A stretch of DNA of 64,000 nt, from contig CAVVDR010000007.1 of the NCBI GenBank assembly GCA_963746955.1, positions 1-64,000 of the forward strand. Direction: 5' to 3'. This document shows positions 42,601-50,889 of this stretch, one piece after another. The DNA is from DASQBT01 sp963746955. Lineage in GTDB: Bacteria > Pseudomonadota > Gammaproteobacteria > Burkholderiales > Thiobacillaceae. The position numbers and the translations under genes are program-made. The notes under the pieces are model-generated. The model saw only the letters and a program-made list of their open reading frames with translations. It searched no databases and was not told the origin of the DNA. The stretch's first letter is position 1, and the number at the start of each line of letters is the position of its first letter.

Positions 42601-43767
42601 GTGAAACCCCTGAAATTTTCCGCCGGCCTGCTGCTCTTTGGCTATCTGATTCCCGGCGTCTGCCTCGCCCAATCCGACGCGGAGCGCATGCTGTCGGAAA
42701 CCTTGATAGATGTCAGCCAGAATAAAATGGACAATGCTTGGCGATCTCTCAATCATTTGCTCGCACGCTATCCCAACTTTCGTCTGGCTCAACTGATCAA
42801 GGGCGACCTGATGCTCGCCCATGCCCAACCCATTGCCACCCTGGGCAATGCAGCGGCGTCCAGGCTCCAGCAGGATGATCTGCGCGCCGAAGCCCGCCAG
42901 CGCCTGCTCGATGTCACCCAACCCGTCGATCCCAAACTGGTGCCGGATGCGCTGTTGTCCCTGGCCCCGGATGTTCACTATGTGCTCGCCGCGGATGCCG
43001 CAAGATCCCGGCTTTACGTGTTCGAAAACCGGCCGGAAGGCTGGGTCCACCGGGCCGATTATTACGTCACCATAGGCAAGCTGGGCACCGGCAAGACCAG
43101 GGCAGGCGACAAGCGATCTCCGGTCGGTTGGTACACCATCACCTCGCATAAGCCGCGCAGCGAGCTGGAGGAACTTTACGGGGACGGTGCCTACCCTTTG
43201 AGTTACCCCAATGACTGGGATCGGCGTGAGGGTCGGGACGGATCCGGCATCTGGATTCACGGCGTTCCCCGAAACACCTACAGCCGTCCGCCCAAGGCCA
43301 GCGATGGGTGTGTGGTCCTATCCAACGAAGACCTGGCCAGCCTGGCCCGCTTCATCGCCATCGGACAGACCCCGGTGCTTATCGCAAACACGCTCAACTG
43401 GGTCGATCCGGCCACGCTCGACCATAGCCGCACCGATTTTCGCAACGCGATGGAAATGTGGCGCCAAGATTGGGAAAGCCGCGATGCCGAACGCCTGCTG
43501 TCGCATTACTCCAGCAAGTTTCAAACCGGCGGCCAGGACTTCAAGGACTTTGCCGAGACCAAACGTCGCGTCAACGCGGCCAAGTCATGGATCAATGTCC
43601 GGCTGAAAGATGTCAGTGCGGTTCGCTATCCCGGCGAAGACAGCCTGGTCATGGTGAGCTTCGAGCAGGATTACAAGAGCAACAATCTGAACGACGTTTC
43701 CCGCAAGCGCCAATACTGGCACCTGGAGAGCGGCGAATGGAAGATACTTTACGAAACCGTCTTATAG
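42601..43767 (+). CDS. L,D-transpeptidase (YkuD) with C-terminal NTF2-like domain
   Basis: The 388-residue exported protein starts at GTG 42601. It has a signal peptide (about 1-23, CLA), a helical region to about 120, and a YkuD domain from YVLAADAARSRLYVF to the catalytic pair H220 (GIWIHGVP) and C237 (SDGCVVLSNED). An NTF2-like domain (about 270-388, MWRQDWESRDAERLLSHYSS) follows. L,D-transpeptidases make 3-3 peptidoglycan cross-links or attach lipoproteins to the wall. It begins 12 bp after the TPR gene, with no strong Shine-Dalgarno site, and shares its C-terminal domain, suggesting the two act together. Confidence 0.9.
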   Translation: MKPLKFSAGLLLFGYLIPGVCLAQSDAERMLSETLIDVSQNKMDNAWRSLNHLLARYPNFRLAQLIKGDLMLAHAQPIATLGNAAASRLQQDDLRAEARQRLLDVTQPVDPKLVPDALLSLAPDVHYVLAADAARSRLYVFENRPEGWVHRADYYVTIGKLGTGKTRAGDKRSPVGWYTITSHKPRSELEELYGDGAYPLSYPNDWDRREGRDGSGIWIHGVPRNTYSRPPKASDGCVVLSNEDLASLARFIAIGQTPVLIANTLNWVDPATLDHSRTDFRNAMEMWRQDWESRDAERLLSHYSSKFQTGGQDFKDFAETKRRVNAAKSWINVRLKDVSAVRYPGEDSLVMVSFEQDYKSNNLNDVSRKRQYWHLESGEWKILYETVL

Positions 43768-43775
43768 GAACAAGT

Positions 43776-44267
43776 ATGGTCAAACTGCACACCAGCCTTG
43801 GCATCATCGGCCTGGAACTCGATGCCGAAAAGGCACCGATCACGGTCGAGAATTTCCAGCAGTACGTCAGGGAGGGTTTCTATGACGGCACGATTTTCCA
43901 TCGCGTGATCGACGGCTTCATGATCCAGGGCGGCGGGTTTGAACCCGGAATGACACAAAAACCCGTTCATGCGCCGATTGAAAATGAAGCCGCCAACGGA
44001 CTGAAAAACGACGCCTACACGGTCGCCATGGCCCGCACGCCCAACCCCAATTCCGCCACCGCCCAGTTCTTCATCAACGTCGCCAACAACAGCTTTCTGA
44101 ACCATACCGCGCCCACCCCGCAGGGTTTTGGCTACTGCGTGTTCGGAAGGGTGGTCGAAGGTCAGGACGTGGTGGACAGGCTCAGGAAGGTCCGTACCGG
44201 AAGCAATGCCGGGCACCAGGACGTTCCAGTGGAAGATATCGTCATCACCAAGGCTGAAATTGTCTGA
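43776..44267 (+). CDS. ppiB: Cyclophilin-type peptidyl-prolyl isomerase, cytoplasmic
   Basis: The 163-residue enzyme lacks a signal peptide. It has the cyclophilin core: GTIFHRVIDGFMIQGGGFEPGM, NGLKNDAYTVAMARTPNPNSATAQFFINVANN and FGYCVFGRVVEGQDVVDRL. It accelerates proline cis-trans isomerisation during folding. ATG 43776 has AGGA 6 nt upstream; the longer frame lies within the transpeptidase gene. The lpxH start overlaps its end by 8 bp. Confidence 0.95.
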   Translation: MVKLHTSLGIIGLELDAEKAPITVENFQQYVREGFYDGTIFHRVIDGFMIQGGGFEPGMTQKPVHAPIENEAANGLKNDAYTVAMARTPNPNSATAQFFINVANNSFLNHTAPTPQGFGYCVFGRVVEGQDVVDRLRKVRTGSNAGHQDVPVEDIVITKAEIV

Positions 44268-45003
44268 ACCCCCAGCGCGATCAGGTCACACCTATTTCAT
44301 TTCCGACCTGCACCTGACAGACCAGCGCCCGGACATCAACGGGCGCTTTTTTCATTTCGTTGAAAACCAAGCCGACGGCGCCGACGCCCTCTACGTTCTC
44401 GGGGACCTGTTCGAATACTGGGTGGGAGATGACAATCCAACGTCATCTATCGCATATGACACCGCGCGTCGGTTGAAAGCCCTGGTCCAGAGCGGCACCC
44501 CTGTCTATTTCATGCATGGCAACCGGGACTTTCTCCTGGCCAGCCGCTATGCCGTCCAGTCCGGAATGACGCTGCTGCCGGACCCCAGTCTGATCTCGCT
44601 CTATGGCACGCCTACCCTGCTCATGCATGGAGACACGCTTTGCACCGAAGACCGTGCCTATCAGGCCTTGCGCTCCAGGCTTCGGCGCCCTTGGGTACAG
44701 ACCCTGCTTCTTGCGCTGCCGGTAGCCCTGCGCCAACGACTTGCGACACTGGCTCGAACGCGAAGCGAGTCGGCCAAACAGAGCAAGCCGGAGGAAATCC
44801 TGGACGTAAGCCAGGAGGAAGTCGGTCGGGTTCTGAGAACCCATGATTATCCCCGTCTGATCCACGGGCACACCCATCGTCCAGCCCGTCATGTTCATGA
44901 GGTGGATGGACACAGGTGTGAACGCTGGGTCTTGCCGGACTGGTACAAGACCGGCGGATACATCGACTGTGATCAACAGAACTGCAGGCTGGTCATGTTG
45001 TGA
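44260..45003 (+). CDS. lpxH: UDP-2,3-diacylglucosamine diphosphatase
   Basis: The 247-residue calcineurin-like hydrolase has the metal-site blocks FISDLHLTDQRPD, LGDLFEYWVGDD, MHGNRDFLLASRY, LLMHGDTLCTED and LIHGHTHRPARH. It cleaves UDP-2,3-diacylglucosamine to lipid X in lipid A synthesis at the inner membrane. The first supported start is TTG 44260, overlapping the ppiB stop by 8 bp; no ATG or GTG lies near. Its stop is directly adjacent to the stop of the convergent gene at 45004. Confidence 0.93.
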   Translation: MSEPPARSGHTYFISDLHLTDQRPDINGRFFHFVENQADGADALYVLGDLFEYWVGDDNPTSSIAYDTARRLKALVQSGTPVYFMHGNRDFLLASRYAVQSGMTLLPDPSLISLYGTPTLLMHGDTLCTEDRAYQALRSRLRRPWVQTLLLALPVALRQRLATLARTRSESAKQSKPEEILDVSQEEVGRVLRTHDYPRLIHGHTHRPARHVHEVDGHRCERWVLPDWYKTGGYIDCDQQNCRLVML

Positions 45004-45726
45004 TCATTCTTGCGTTGCATTGATGACCGCGTAGCCTGTGGGCAATCTGAATAGTCCGCGCCTGAGTCTTTCCCTGCCCTGTTTTTCCAGCTGCCGGCTA
45101 CGCCCGGCGTAATCCCGCTCTTCCAACGGCAGGCCGTGGCTCAAGGCCAGGCCCGTATTCCATACATAGTGAACCAGGTCACAATCCTGGCGCATATCCG
45201 GCTCGGTGTTTTCATAGGTCCGATACTGGGTCCAGGCCAGCGCAGCCTTGTATTCGGCCAGCGCCTTTGCAGCCTCCGGCAGCAGTCTTGCCGCCGCGAC
45301 CGTCTGTGAACACACTTTGCCGTTGACCTGTACGGTGACCCTTCTTGTTCCAGGCCGGATTTCCTCCACCCGCTCCTCCACCTTCCAGGCAGGCCGCGCC
45401 GAACCGGGCAAGGGCTTGTTGCGGATGCGCATATTGGTCTTCATGCTGTGCAGCACATTGGTCAATTCGCCCGTCTTGCGCTTAAGCAGGATGAAGTCAG
45501 ACTCATCCCTTCCGTCGTCCATGCGCAGAAACTGCGGCGTAATCAGAATTCGGCTGGTGTAGGCGGGTGCGCCAGGATCCTGGTCGAGGTAATGCAGCAC
45601 GATCATGTCGGCCGAGAACGCGGCATGAGCGCCGCCTAGAATGAAGCAGCCCAGAAGAAAAAGTGCCGGCCGAACCTTGTTGATGGGTGTAATCAACTTG
45701 CCACCGATCGCGCCCGCAAAACCCAT
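45004..45726 (-). CDS. Hypothetical secreted protein (240 aa)
   Basis: Unrecognised. It has a long N-terminal region ending in a hydrophobic segment (about 20-38, ALFLLGCFILGGAHAAFSA) that looks like a signal peptide. The soluble domain has IVLHYLDQDPGAPAYTSRILITPQFLRMDDGRD split over strands, PGTRRVTVQVNGKVC and QDCDLVHYVWNTGLALSHGLPLEERDYAGRSRQL. The true start may be internal. It follows metZ by 4 bp, so it may share the metZ transcript, but there is no functional link to methionine synthesis that I can see. Confidence 0.55.
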   Translation of the reverse strand: MGFAGAIGGKLITPINKVRPALFLLGCFILGGAHAAFSADMIVLHYLDQDPGAPAYTSRILITPQFLRMDDGRDESDFILLKRKTGELTNVLHSMKTNMRIRNKPLPGSARPAWKVEERVEEIRPGTRRVTVQVNGKVCSQTVAAARLLPEAAKALAEYKAALAWTQYRTYENTEPDMRQDCDLVHYVWNTGLALSHGLPLEERDYAGRSRQLEKQGRERLRRGLFRLPTGYAVINATQE

Positions 45727-45730
45727 TCGA

Positions 45731-46909
45731 TCAAATCTTTTTCAATCCCGATTCCAGGTCGGCCTTGATGTCGGCAATGCTTTCCAGACCCACCGCGATC
45801 CGAATCAGCCCGTCGCCTATGCCGGCACTCTGGCGTTGCTCCGGCGTCATGCGACTATGGGTGGTGCTGGCCGGGTGGGTGATGGTGGTTTTGGTGTCGC
45901 CCAGATTGGCCGTGATCGAGATCATCCGGGTGGAATCAATCACCCTCCACGCCGTCTCCTTGCCACCGCGCACCTCAAAGGCAACGATCCCGCCCCCGGT
46001 TTTTTGCTGGGTCATTGCAAGCTGATGCTGGGGGTGGGACGGCAACCCAGGATAAAGCACGCGTGTGACTTGAGGTTGAGCTTCCAGCCAACGCCCCAAC
46101 TCCAACGCACTGCGCGAATGCGCTTCCATGCGCAAGCCGAGCGTCTCCAGCCCCTTCAGGAAGATCCAGGCATTGAAGGCCGACAGGGTAGGCCCGGCAG
46201 TGCGAAGGAAGGTATAGATGCCCTCGAGCAGGTCTTTGCCGCCCAGCACGGCTCCGCCCAAAACACGCCCCTGGCCATCAAGATACTTGGTGGCGGAATG
46301 TATTACGATGTCCGCGCCAAGCTTGAGGGGTTGCTGCAACACCGGCGAGCAGAAGCAGTTGTCCACCGCCAGCCAGGCGCCGGCCGCTTTGGCGATGGCG
46401 GCGATGGCGGCGATATCGCTCACCTCAATCAAGGGATTGGACGGCGATTCGAGAAAGAACAGTCGGGTGTTGGGCCTGACCGCGGACCTCCATTCGCCCG
46501 GGTCAGTCGGCGACACCAGAGTGGTTTCGATCCCGAAGCGTGACAGTATGTTGTTGAACAGCTGAACCGTGGAGCCGAAGATGGTCCGCGAAGCGACAAT
46601 GTGCTCGCCGGCCTTCAACAGGCCCATGACTGTGGCCAGTATCGCCGCCATGCCGGAACCAAAAGCCACGCAGCGCTCGGCTCCTTCCATCAGCGCCAGC
46701 CGGTTCTCGAACATGCTGACCGTAGGATTGGTGAAACGCGCGTAAATATTGCCCGGCTCCTCCCCTTTGAATCGGGCTGCTGCCTGGGCAGCGTTTTCAA
46801 ACACAAAACTGGAAGTGAGAAACAATGCCTCGGAATGCTCGCCGAACTGACTTCTCACCGTGCCGCCCCGAATGGCCAGGGTTTGCAAATCGTAATCCTG
46901 CTCGTTCAT
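45731..46909 (-). CDS. metZ: O-succinylhomoserine sulfhydrylase
   Basis: The 392-residue PLP enzyme has ALFLTSSFVFENAAQAAARF, the CVAFGSGMAAILATV phosphate site and the Schiff-base lysine in HSATKYLDGQGRVLGG. SITANLGDTKTTITHPASTTHS is typical of the Cys/Met metabolism family and of MetZ. It converts O-succinylhomoserine and sulfide directly to homocysteine. ATG 46909 is chosen for GGAG 6 nt upstream; 46942 lies in the leader hairpin. A terminator-like hairpin sits just before the ribosome binding site. Confidence 0.93.
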   Translation of the reverse strand: MNEQDYDLQTLAIRGGTVRSQFGEHSEALFLTSSFVFENAAQAAARFKGEEPGNIYARFTNPTVSMFENRLALMEGAERCVAFGSGMAAILATVMGLLKAGEHIVASRTIFGSTVQLFNNILSRFGIETTLVSPTDPGEWRSAVRPNTRLFFLESPSNPLIEVSDIAAIAAIAKAAGAWLAVDNCFCSPVLQQPLKLGADIVIHSATKYLDGQGRVLGGAVLGGKDLLEGIYTFLRTAGPTLSAFNAWIFLKGLETLGLRMEAHSRSALELGRWLEAQPQVTRVLYPGLPSHPQHQLAMTQQKTGGGIVAFEVRGGKETAWRVIDSTRMISITANLGDTKTTITHPASTTHSRMTPEQRQSAGIGDGLIRIAVGLESIADIKADLESGLKKI

Positions 46910-46923
46910 GGTCACTCCATAAG

Positions 46924-46954
46924 AAAAAACCCGTTCAGCCAAGGCGGAACGGGT
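46924..46954 (-). terminator. Intrinsic terminator/attenuator between purF and metZ
   Basis: Read on the minus strand, ACCCGTTC and GAACGGGT form an 8-bp stem with a 10-nt loop, followed by six consecutive T residues counting the base that closes the stem. It ends 15 nt before the metZ ATG, upstream of GGAG. It may end purF transcripts or, given the promoter-like sequence upstream, control metZ. Confidence 0.8.
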
Positions 46955-46972
46955 CTTCCACGTTTAGCCGCA

Positions 46973-47001
46973 TTTATAGTGCGCCCGCAATCGGTGTACA
47001 A
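46973..47001 (-). promoter_or_regulatory. metZ: Candidate sigma-70 promoter of metZ
   Basis: On the minus strand TTGTAC (46996-47001) and TATAAA (46973-46978) are spaced by 17 bp. Transcription would start near 46966, about 12 nt before the terminator hairpin, leaving a leader of roughly 57 nt before metZ. Confidence 0.5.
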
Positions 47002-47043
47002 ATCGGCGCATGAAGGGAATGTAAGCCTGGCTGAGAGGCTCTG

Positions 47044-48567
47044 TCAACTGTTGCTTGCCGTAGCCAGATTAAGATCCAGCTGCTGGGTAGCCAGGGCAGC
47101 CTGCAGCGGCATCTCGCCATTGCGCACGGCCTCGATGTAATTGAGGTATTCGGGCGTCACGTCCCCGGTTATATAGCGTCCGTCAAAACACGACGTGTCA
47201 AAATCGACGATGGGGGAATCACCCCTAACCGCCTGGATCAGATCAGTTAGATCCTGGTAGATCAGCGCATCACAGCCGATTTCTCGCGCGATCTCCTCGT
47301 CGCTGCGGTCATGCGCCAGGAGCTCTGAACGAGTGGGCATGTCAATGCCGTACACGTTGGGGAATTTCACCGGCGGCGCGGCGGAAGCAAAGAACACCCG
47401 ACTGGCCCCGGCATCGCGTGCCATCTGGACGATTTCCCGGCTGGTTGTGCCGCGCACGATGGAGTCATCCACCAGCAGGACGTTCTGGTCCTTGAATTCC
47501 TCGGCAATGGCATTGAGCTTCTGCCGTACTGACTTTCTGCGCAACGCCTGGCCCGGCATGATGAAGGTGCGGCCGATGTAGCGGTTCTTGATGAAACCTT
47601 CCCGATAGGAAACGTTGAGATAATTGGCCAACTGCAGCGCGGATGGCCGGCTGGTGTCGGGGATTGGGATCACCACATCGATCTTCAGGTGGCCGAAATC
47701 GCGCTGGATTTTCTTTGCCAGTGCGATGCCCATGCGCAGCCGGGTGCTGTAAACGGAAATCCCATCGATGACCGAGTCCGGCCTGGCCAGATAGACGTAC
47801 TCGAATATGCAAGGATTGAGGCGCGGGCTGCGCGCGCACTGCCGGCTGTGCATGTGACGGTTGTAGTCGATGAACACGGCCTCGCCCGGAAGCACGTCAC
47901 GCAGGATCTTGAAGCCCAGGGCATCAATGGCGACCGATTCGGAGGTGATGATGTACTCGGGCACCCCACCGGACTCATTGACTCCCATCACCAGCGGCCG
48001 GATGCCGTGCGGATCGCGAAACGCCAGCAGGCCGTAGCCGGCAATGAACGCCACAACCGCGTAAGCTCCACGGCAGCGGACATGCACGCCGGCTACTGCC
48101 TCGAATATGGTGTTCACGTCCAGGCGTCCGCCCTTGGAGCGGCTCTGCAATTCGTGCGCCAGGACATTGAGCAGAATCTCGGAATCGGAATTGGTGTTGA
48201 CGTGCCGCAAGTCTTCGCGAAACAGGACTTCCTTCAGTTCCTCGGTGTTGACCAGGTTGCCGTTATGTCCCAGCACGATGCCGAACGGCGAATTGACATA
48301 AAAAGGCTGCGCTTCGGCGCTGGACGAGGCGCTTCCCGCGGTAGGGTAGCGCACATGGGCGACGCCCATCGTGCCCAGTAAACTGCGCATGTCGCGGGTG
48401 CGAAATACATCACGCGCCAGCCCTTGCGCCTTGTGCATGTGGAAGCGCGCGCCTTCGGCGGTCACAATGCCCGCCGCGTCCTGCCCGCGATGTTGCAACA
48501 CCATCAGGCTGTCATACAGAAGCTGGTTGACCGGAATATTGGCGACAATCCCGACTACGCCACACAT
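47044..48567 (-). CDS. purF: Amidophosphoribosyltransferase
   Basis: The 507-residue enzyme begins MCGVVGIVANIPVNQLLYD, with Cys2 as the glutaminase nucleophile after Met removal and no propeptide. Glutaminase residues appear in GNLVNTEELK and NSDSEILLNVL. The phosphoribosyl site is NVLLVDDSIVRGTTSREIVQMA. It makes 5-phosphoribosylamine from PRPP and glutamine, the first committed purine step. It is preceded by cvpA, with 3 bp between them, the usual cvpA-purF pair. Confidence 0.97.
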   Translation of the reverse strand: MCGVVGIVANIPVNQLLYDSLMVLQHRGQDAAGIVTAEGARFHMHKAQGLARDVFRTRDMRSLLGTMGVAHVRYPTAGSASSSAEAQPFYVNSPFGIVLGHNGNLVNTEELKEVLFREDLRHVNTNSDSEILLNVLAHELQSRSKGGRLDVNTIFEAVAGVHVRCRGAYAVVAFIAGYGLLAFRDPHGIRPLVMGVNESGGVPEYIITSESVAIDALGFKILRDVLPGEAVFIDYNRHMHSRQCARSPRLNPCIFEYVYLARPDSVIDGISVYSTRLRMGIALAKKIQRDFGHLKIDVVIPIPDTSRPSALQLANYLNVSYREGFIKNRYIGRTFIMPGQALRRKSVRQKLNAIAEEFKDQNVLLVDDSIVRGTTSREIVQMARDAGASRVFFASAAPPVKFPNVYGIDMPTRSELLAHDRSDEEIAREIGCDALIYQDLTDLIQAVRGDSPIVDFDTSCFDGRYITGDVTPEYLNYIEAVRNGEMPLQAALATQQLDLNLATASNS

Positions 48568-48570
48568 AAC

Positions 48571-49065
48571 TCACCTATCGTAACGAATGTATTTGGCCAG
48601 CTTTTGCGGCAACAAGGGCTTGACCTGAATGGCCATGATCTCCAGGCCACGCGACAGGGTCGCGTGACGCCAGAAATCCGTCTTGGGCAGTTGCGTCAGG
48701 CCGGCGGCCAAAGTCAGGCCTACCAGGATGACCAATCCACGCAGCAGCCCGAATATGCCACCGATAGATTTGTCCGCGCCCGTCAAACCCACCGCGTCTA
48801 CCGAACTTTTCACTATATGTCCGGTGACAAGCACCAGTATCATCATAGCCAGAAACACTGCGACAAAGCCCACAAAGTAACGCATGCTCGCACTCGCTAT
48901 CCCGACGGGCAGCAGCGGCGCGACTACCACTGCGCCCCATTTGGCGGCCATGAAGGCTACGATCCAGGCAGCCAGGGAAAAGACTTCTTCCACCAGACCC
49001 CGCATCAGGCTGCGAACTACGCATGCCGCCAAGACCAACAGAATGATCCAGTCCAGGACCGTCAT
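48571..49065 (-). CDS. cvpA: CvpA family membrane protein
   Basis: The 164-residue protein starts with a membrane helix (MTVLDWIILLVLAACVVRSL) and has three further hydrophobic segments. RGLVEEVFSLAAWIVAF and the GADKSIGGIFGLLRGLVIL loop are typical of CvpA. It was named for colicin V production; newer work links it to envelope integrity and bile tolerance. ATG 49065 overlaps the SPOR gene by 4 bp. Confidence 0.92.
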   Translation of the reverse strand: MTVLDWIILLVLAACVVRSLMRGLVEEVFSLAAWIVAFMAAKWGAVVVAPLLPVGIASASMRYFVGFVAVFLAMMILVLVTGHIVKSSVDAVGLTGADKSIGGIFGLLRGLVILVGLTLAAGLTQLPKTDFWRHATLSRGLEIMAIQVKPLLPQKLAKYIRYDR

Positions 49066-49583
49066 GGACCTTCCAGCTTCGCTGGCAAGCCCACCGCTGC
49101 AAGTTTGCCCGCGGCCTTTTCAGCAGCGTCCCTGTCCGGGAAAGGGCCCGCCCGCACCCGTGTCTTGCCATCCAGCCTGTCTGTGAATGCGTGAAGGCCC
49201 AGGGACCGAATCCTGGATTTGATCCGGTCTACGTTCGCCGCATCCGCGAACGCACCAACCTGAACAGAATACTCACCCTGCGCGACACCTTCTCCGGGAC
49301 CAGACGCGGCCTGCCCTTCCAACGCGGCGGAACCCGGTGCGGTATTGCCCGCAGCTTGCACGGTTTTGCTCGCCTGCGGGCTTGGCGCAGCGGGAACCGG
49401 GTCTGCAGGCGCCGACGTTCCCGAGGCCGGCGGCATTTGGATATTGAGCGGCCCCGCCGGAGGCGGCTCCTTGTCAAGTACCAGAGGCAGAATGATGACT
49501 GCCAGAATGGTCAATGCGACCGCGCCCAGCAGCCGGCGCCGCGCACGCCGCTTGAACTCCGCTTCCGCTACCTGAACTGCCAT
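49062..49583 (-). CDS. SPOR-domain protein (DedD-like)
   Basis: The 173-residue protein has one N-terminal membrane anchor (about 17-35, LLGAVALTILAVIILPLVL), a Pro/Ala-rich periplasmic linker, and a C-terminal SPOR domain (about 100-173) with YSVQVGAFADAANVDRIKSR and RVRAGPFPDRDAAEKAAGKL. SPOR domains bind denuded septal peptidoglycan, so it is probably a DedD-type division protein. It overlaps folC by 16 bp and cvpA by 4 bp. Confidence 0.9.
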   Translation of the reverse strand: MAVQVAEAEFKRRARRRLLGAVALTILAVIILPLVLDKEPPPAGPLNIQMPPASGTSAPADPVPAAPSPQASKTVQAAGNTAPGSAALEGQAASGPGEGVAQGEYSVQVGAFADAANVDRIKSRIRSLGLHAFTDRLDGKTRVRAGPFPDRDAAEKAAGKLAAVGLPAKLEGP

Positions 49584-50851
49584 GTGGGATATGCCTCCAG
49601 CACGGATTCCACCGTGTGGAAGGAACCGAAAACCAAAATTCTATCATTTTCGGACGCTGCGCTCAGTGCCGCCGAGCAACCCTCGCCCGGTGACGGATAC
49701 GACTCCACGGTCTTGTTGCCGATGAGCTTGCTCACGTCCCTGGCAAGCTCATCGGCCGGCCGGGTTCGCGGGCCTTTCAGACCGCACACATACCAGGCAT
49801 CGACTAGATCTTCCAGGGGCGATACCACCGCGGCCAGGTCCTTGTCCGCCAGCAGGGCGAACACCGCGAGAGTGCGGCCCGCGACTGGCCGCGCCCTGAG
49901 ATTGCCCGCGAGTGCCCGGGCAGCCTCCGGGTTGTGCGCCACGTCCAGTACGACTTCCGGCTTCCCGGCTATGGTCTGGAATCGCGCTGCAGCGCGGGCC
50001 TTGCGCAAGCCCTGATGAATGGCCCCCTCGGTCACCGGCAAACTATCCTGCACATTCAACAATCCCGCCAAAGCCGCCGCCGCATTTCGCAACTGGTATT
50101 CCCCAACCATGGCAGGCAGGGGAAGGCTGGACAGGGTTTGTCCGTACCAATGGAACTCCCACCTGTCAGTGCCCGGGCGGTAGCCAAAATCGTGACCGAT
50201 CATCTGCAATCTTGCCGCCATTGTGCGAGCGTATTGCCGCAACGAGAGCGGCGGCTGCGGATCGGCACAGATTGCGGGTTTACCCGGCCGGAAGATGCCG
50301 GCCTTTTCGAGTCCGATGGCTTCGCGATCTGCGCCCAGCCAGTCCTGATGATCCAGGTCCACGCTGGTCACGATGCTGACGTCAGGTTCAAATAGGTTGA
50401 CTGCATCCAGCCGTCCGCCCAGGCCAACTTCCAAAATCGCCGCGTCCACCGATGCCCGCGCAAACTGCCAGGCTGCACCCAAGGTGCCATGTTCGAAATA
50501 GGTCAGAGATGTCTCGCGCCTGGCCGCTTCCACTGCCGCCAGCCCTGCCACAATGGTCTTATCGCTGCAGTCTTCACCATCGATGCGAACCCGCTCGTTG
50601 TAGCGCAACAAATGGGGTGATGTGTAGAGCCCGGTCCGGTAGCCCGCCGCCTGCAGGATGGCTTCCAGAAAGGCGCACGTTGACCCCTTGCCATTGGTGC
50701 CAGCCACCAGGATCACCGGGCAGGCAAGGTGAAGGTTCAGGCGCCGCAGAACGTCCCGGCTGCGCTCCAGCCCCAGGTCGATCGATTTTGGATGCAGGGT
50801 TTCGAGGCGGGCGAGCCACGCCTTTAGGGAACCGCTGATTGGGTCTTTCAT
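49568..50851 (-). CDS. folC: Bifunctional folylpolyglutamate synthase / dihydrofolate synthase
   Basis: The 427-residue Mur-ligase-type enzyme has the P-loop VAGTNGKGSTCAFLEAIL (about 47-64), YTSPHLLRYNERVRIDG, VGLGGRLDAVN, SVDLDHQDWLG and the C-terminal VVLDVAHNPEAARAL. It adds glutamate to dihydropteroate and to folates, using ATP. It lies 38 bp downstream of accD, the typical accD-folC-dedD-cvpA-purF order. Confidence 0.96.
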   Translation of the reverse strand: MKDPISGSLKAWLARLETLHPKSIDLGLERSRDVLRRLNLHLACPVILVAGTNGKGSTCAFLEAILQAAGYRTGLYTSPHLLRYNERVRIDGEDCSDKTIVAGLAAVEAARRETSLTYFEHGTLGAAWQFARASVDAAILEVGLGGRLDAVNLFEPDVSIVTSVDLDHQDWLGADREAIGLEKAGIFRPGKPAICADPQPPLSLRQYARTMAARLQMIGHDFGYRPGTDRWEFHWYGQTLSSLPLPAMVGEYQLRNAAAALAGLLNVQDSLPVTEGAIHQGLRKARAAARFQTIAGKPEVVLDVAHNPEAARALAGNLRARPVAGRTLAVFALLADKDLAAVVSPLEDLVDAWYVCGLKGPRTRPADELARDVSKLIGNKTVESYPSPGEGCSAALSAASENDRILVFGSFHTVESVLEAYPTWQFR

Positions 50852-50889
50852 GCTCGGCCCGCGAAAGGCTCAATCAGAGATTCCTTTGC

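Noticed and set aside
46909..46966. SAM-II type riboswitch upstream of metZ
   Set aside because: The leader is short and shows only a simple terminator stem, without the pseudoknot pattern.
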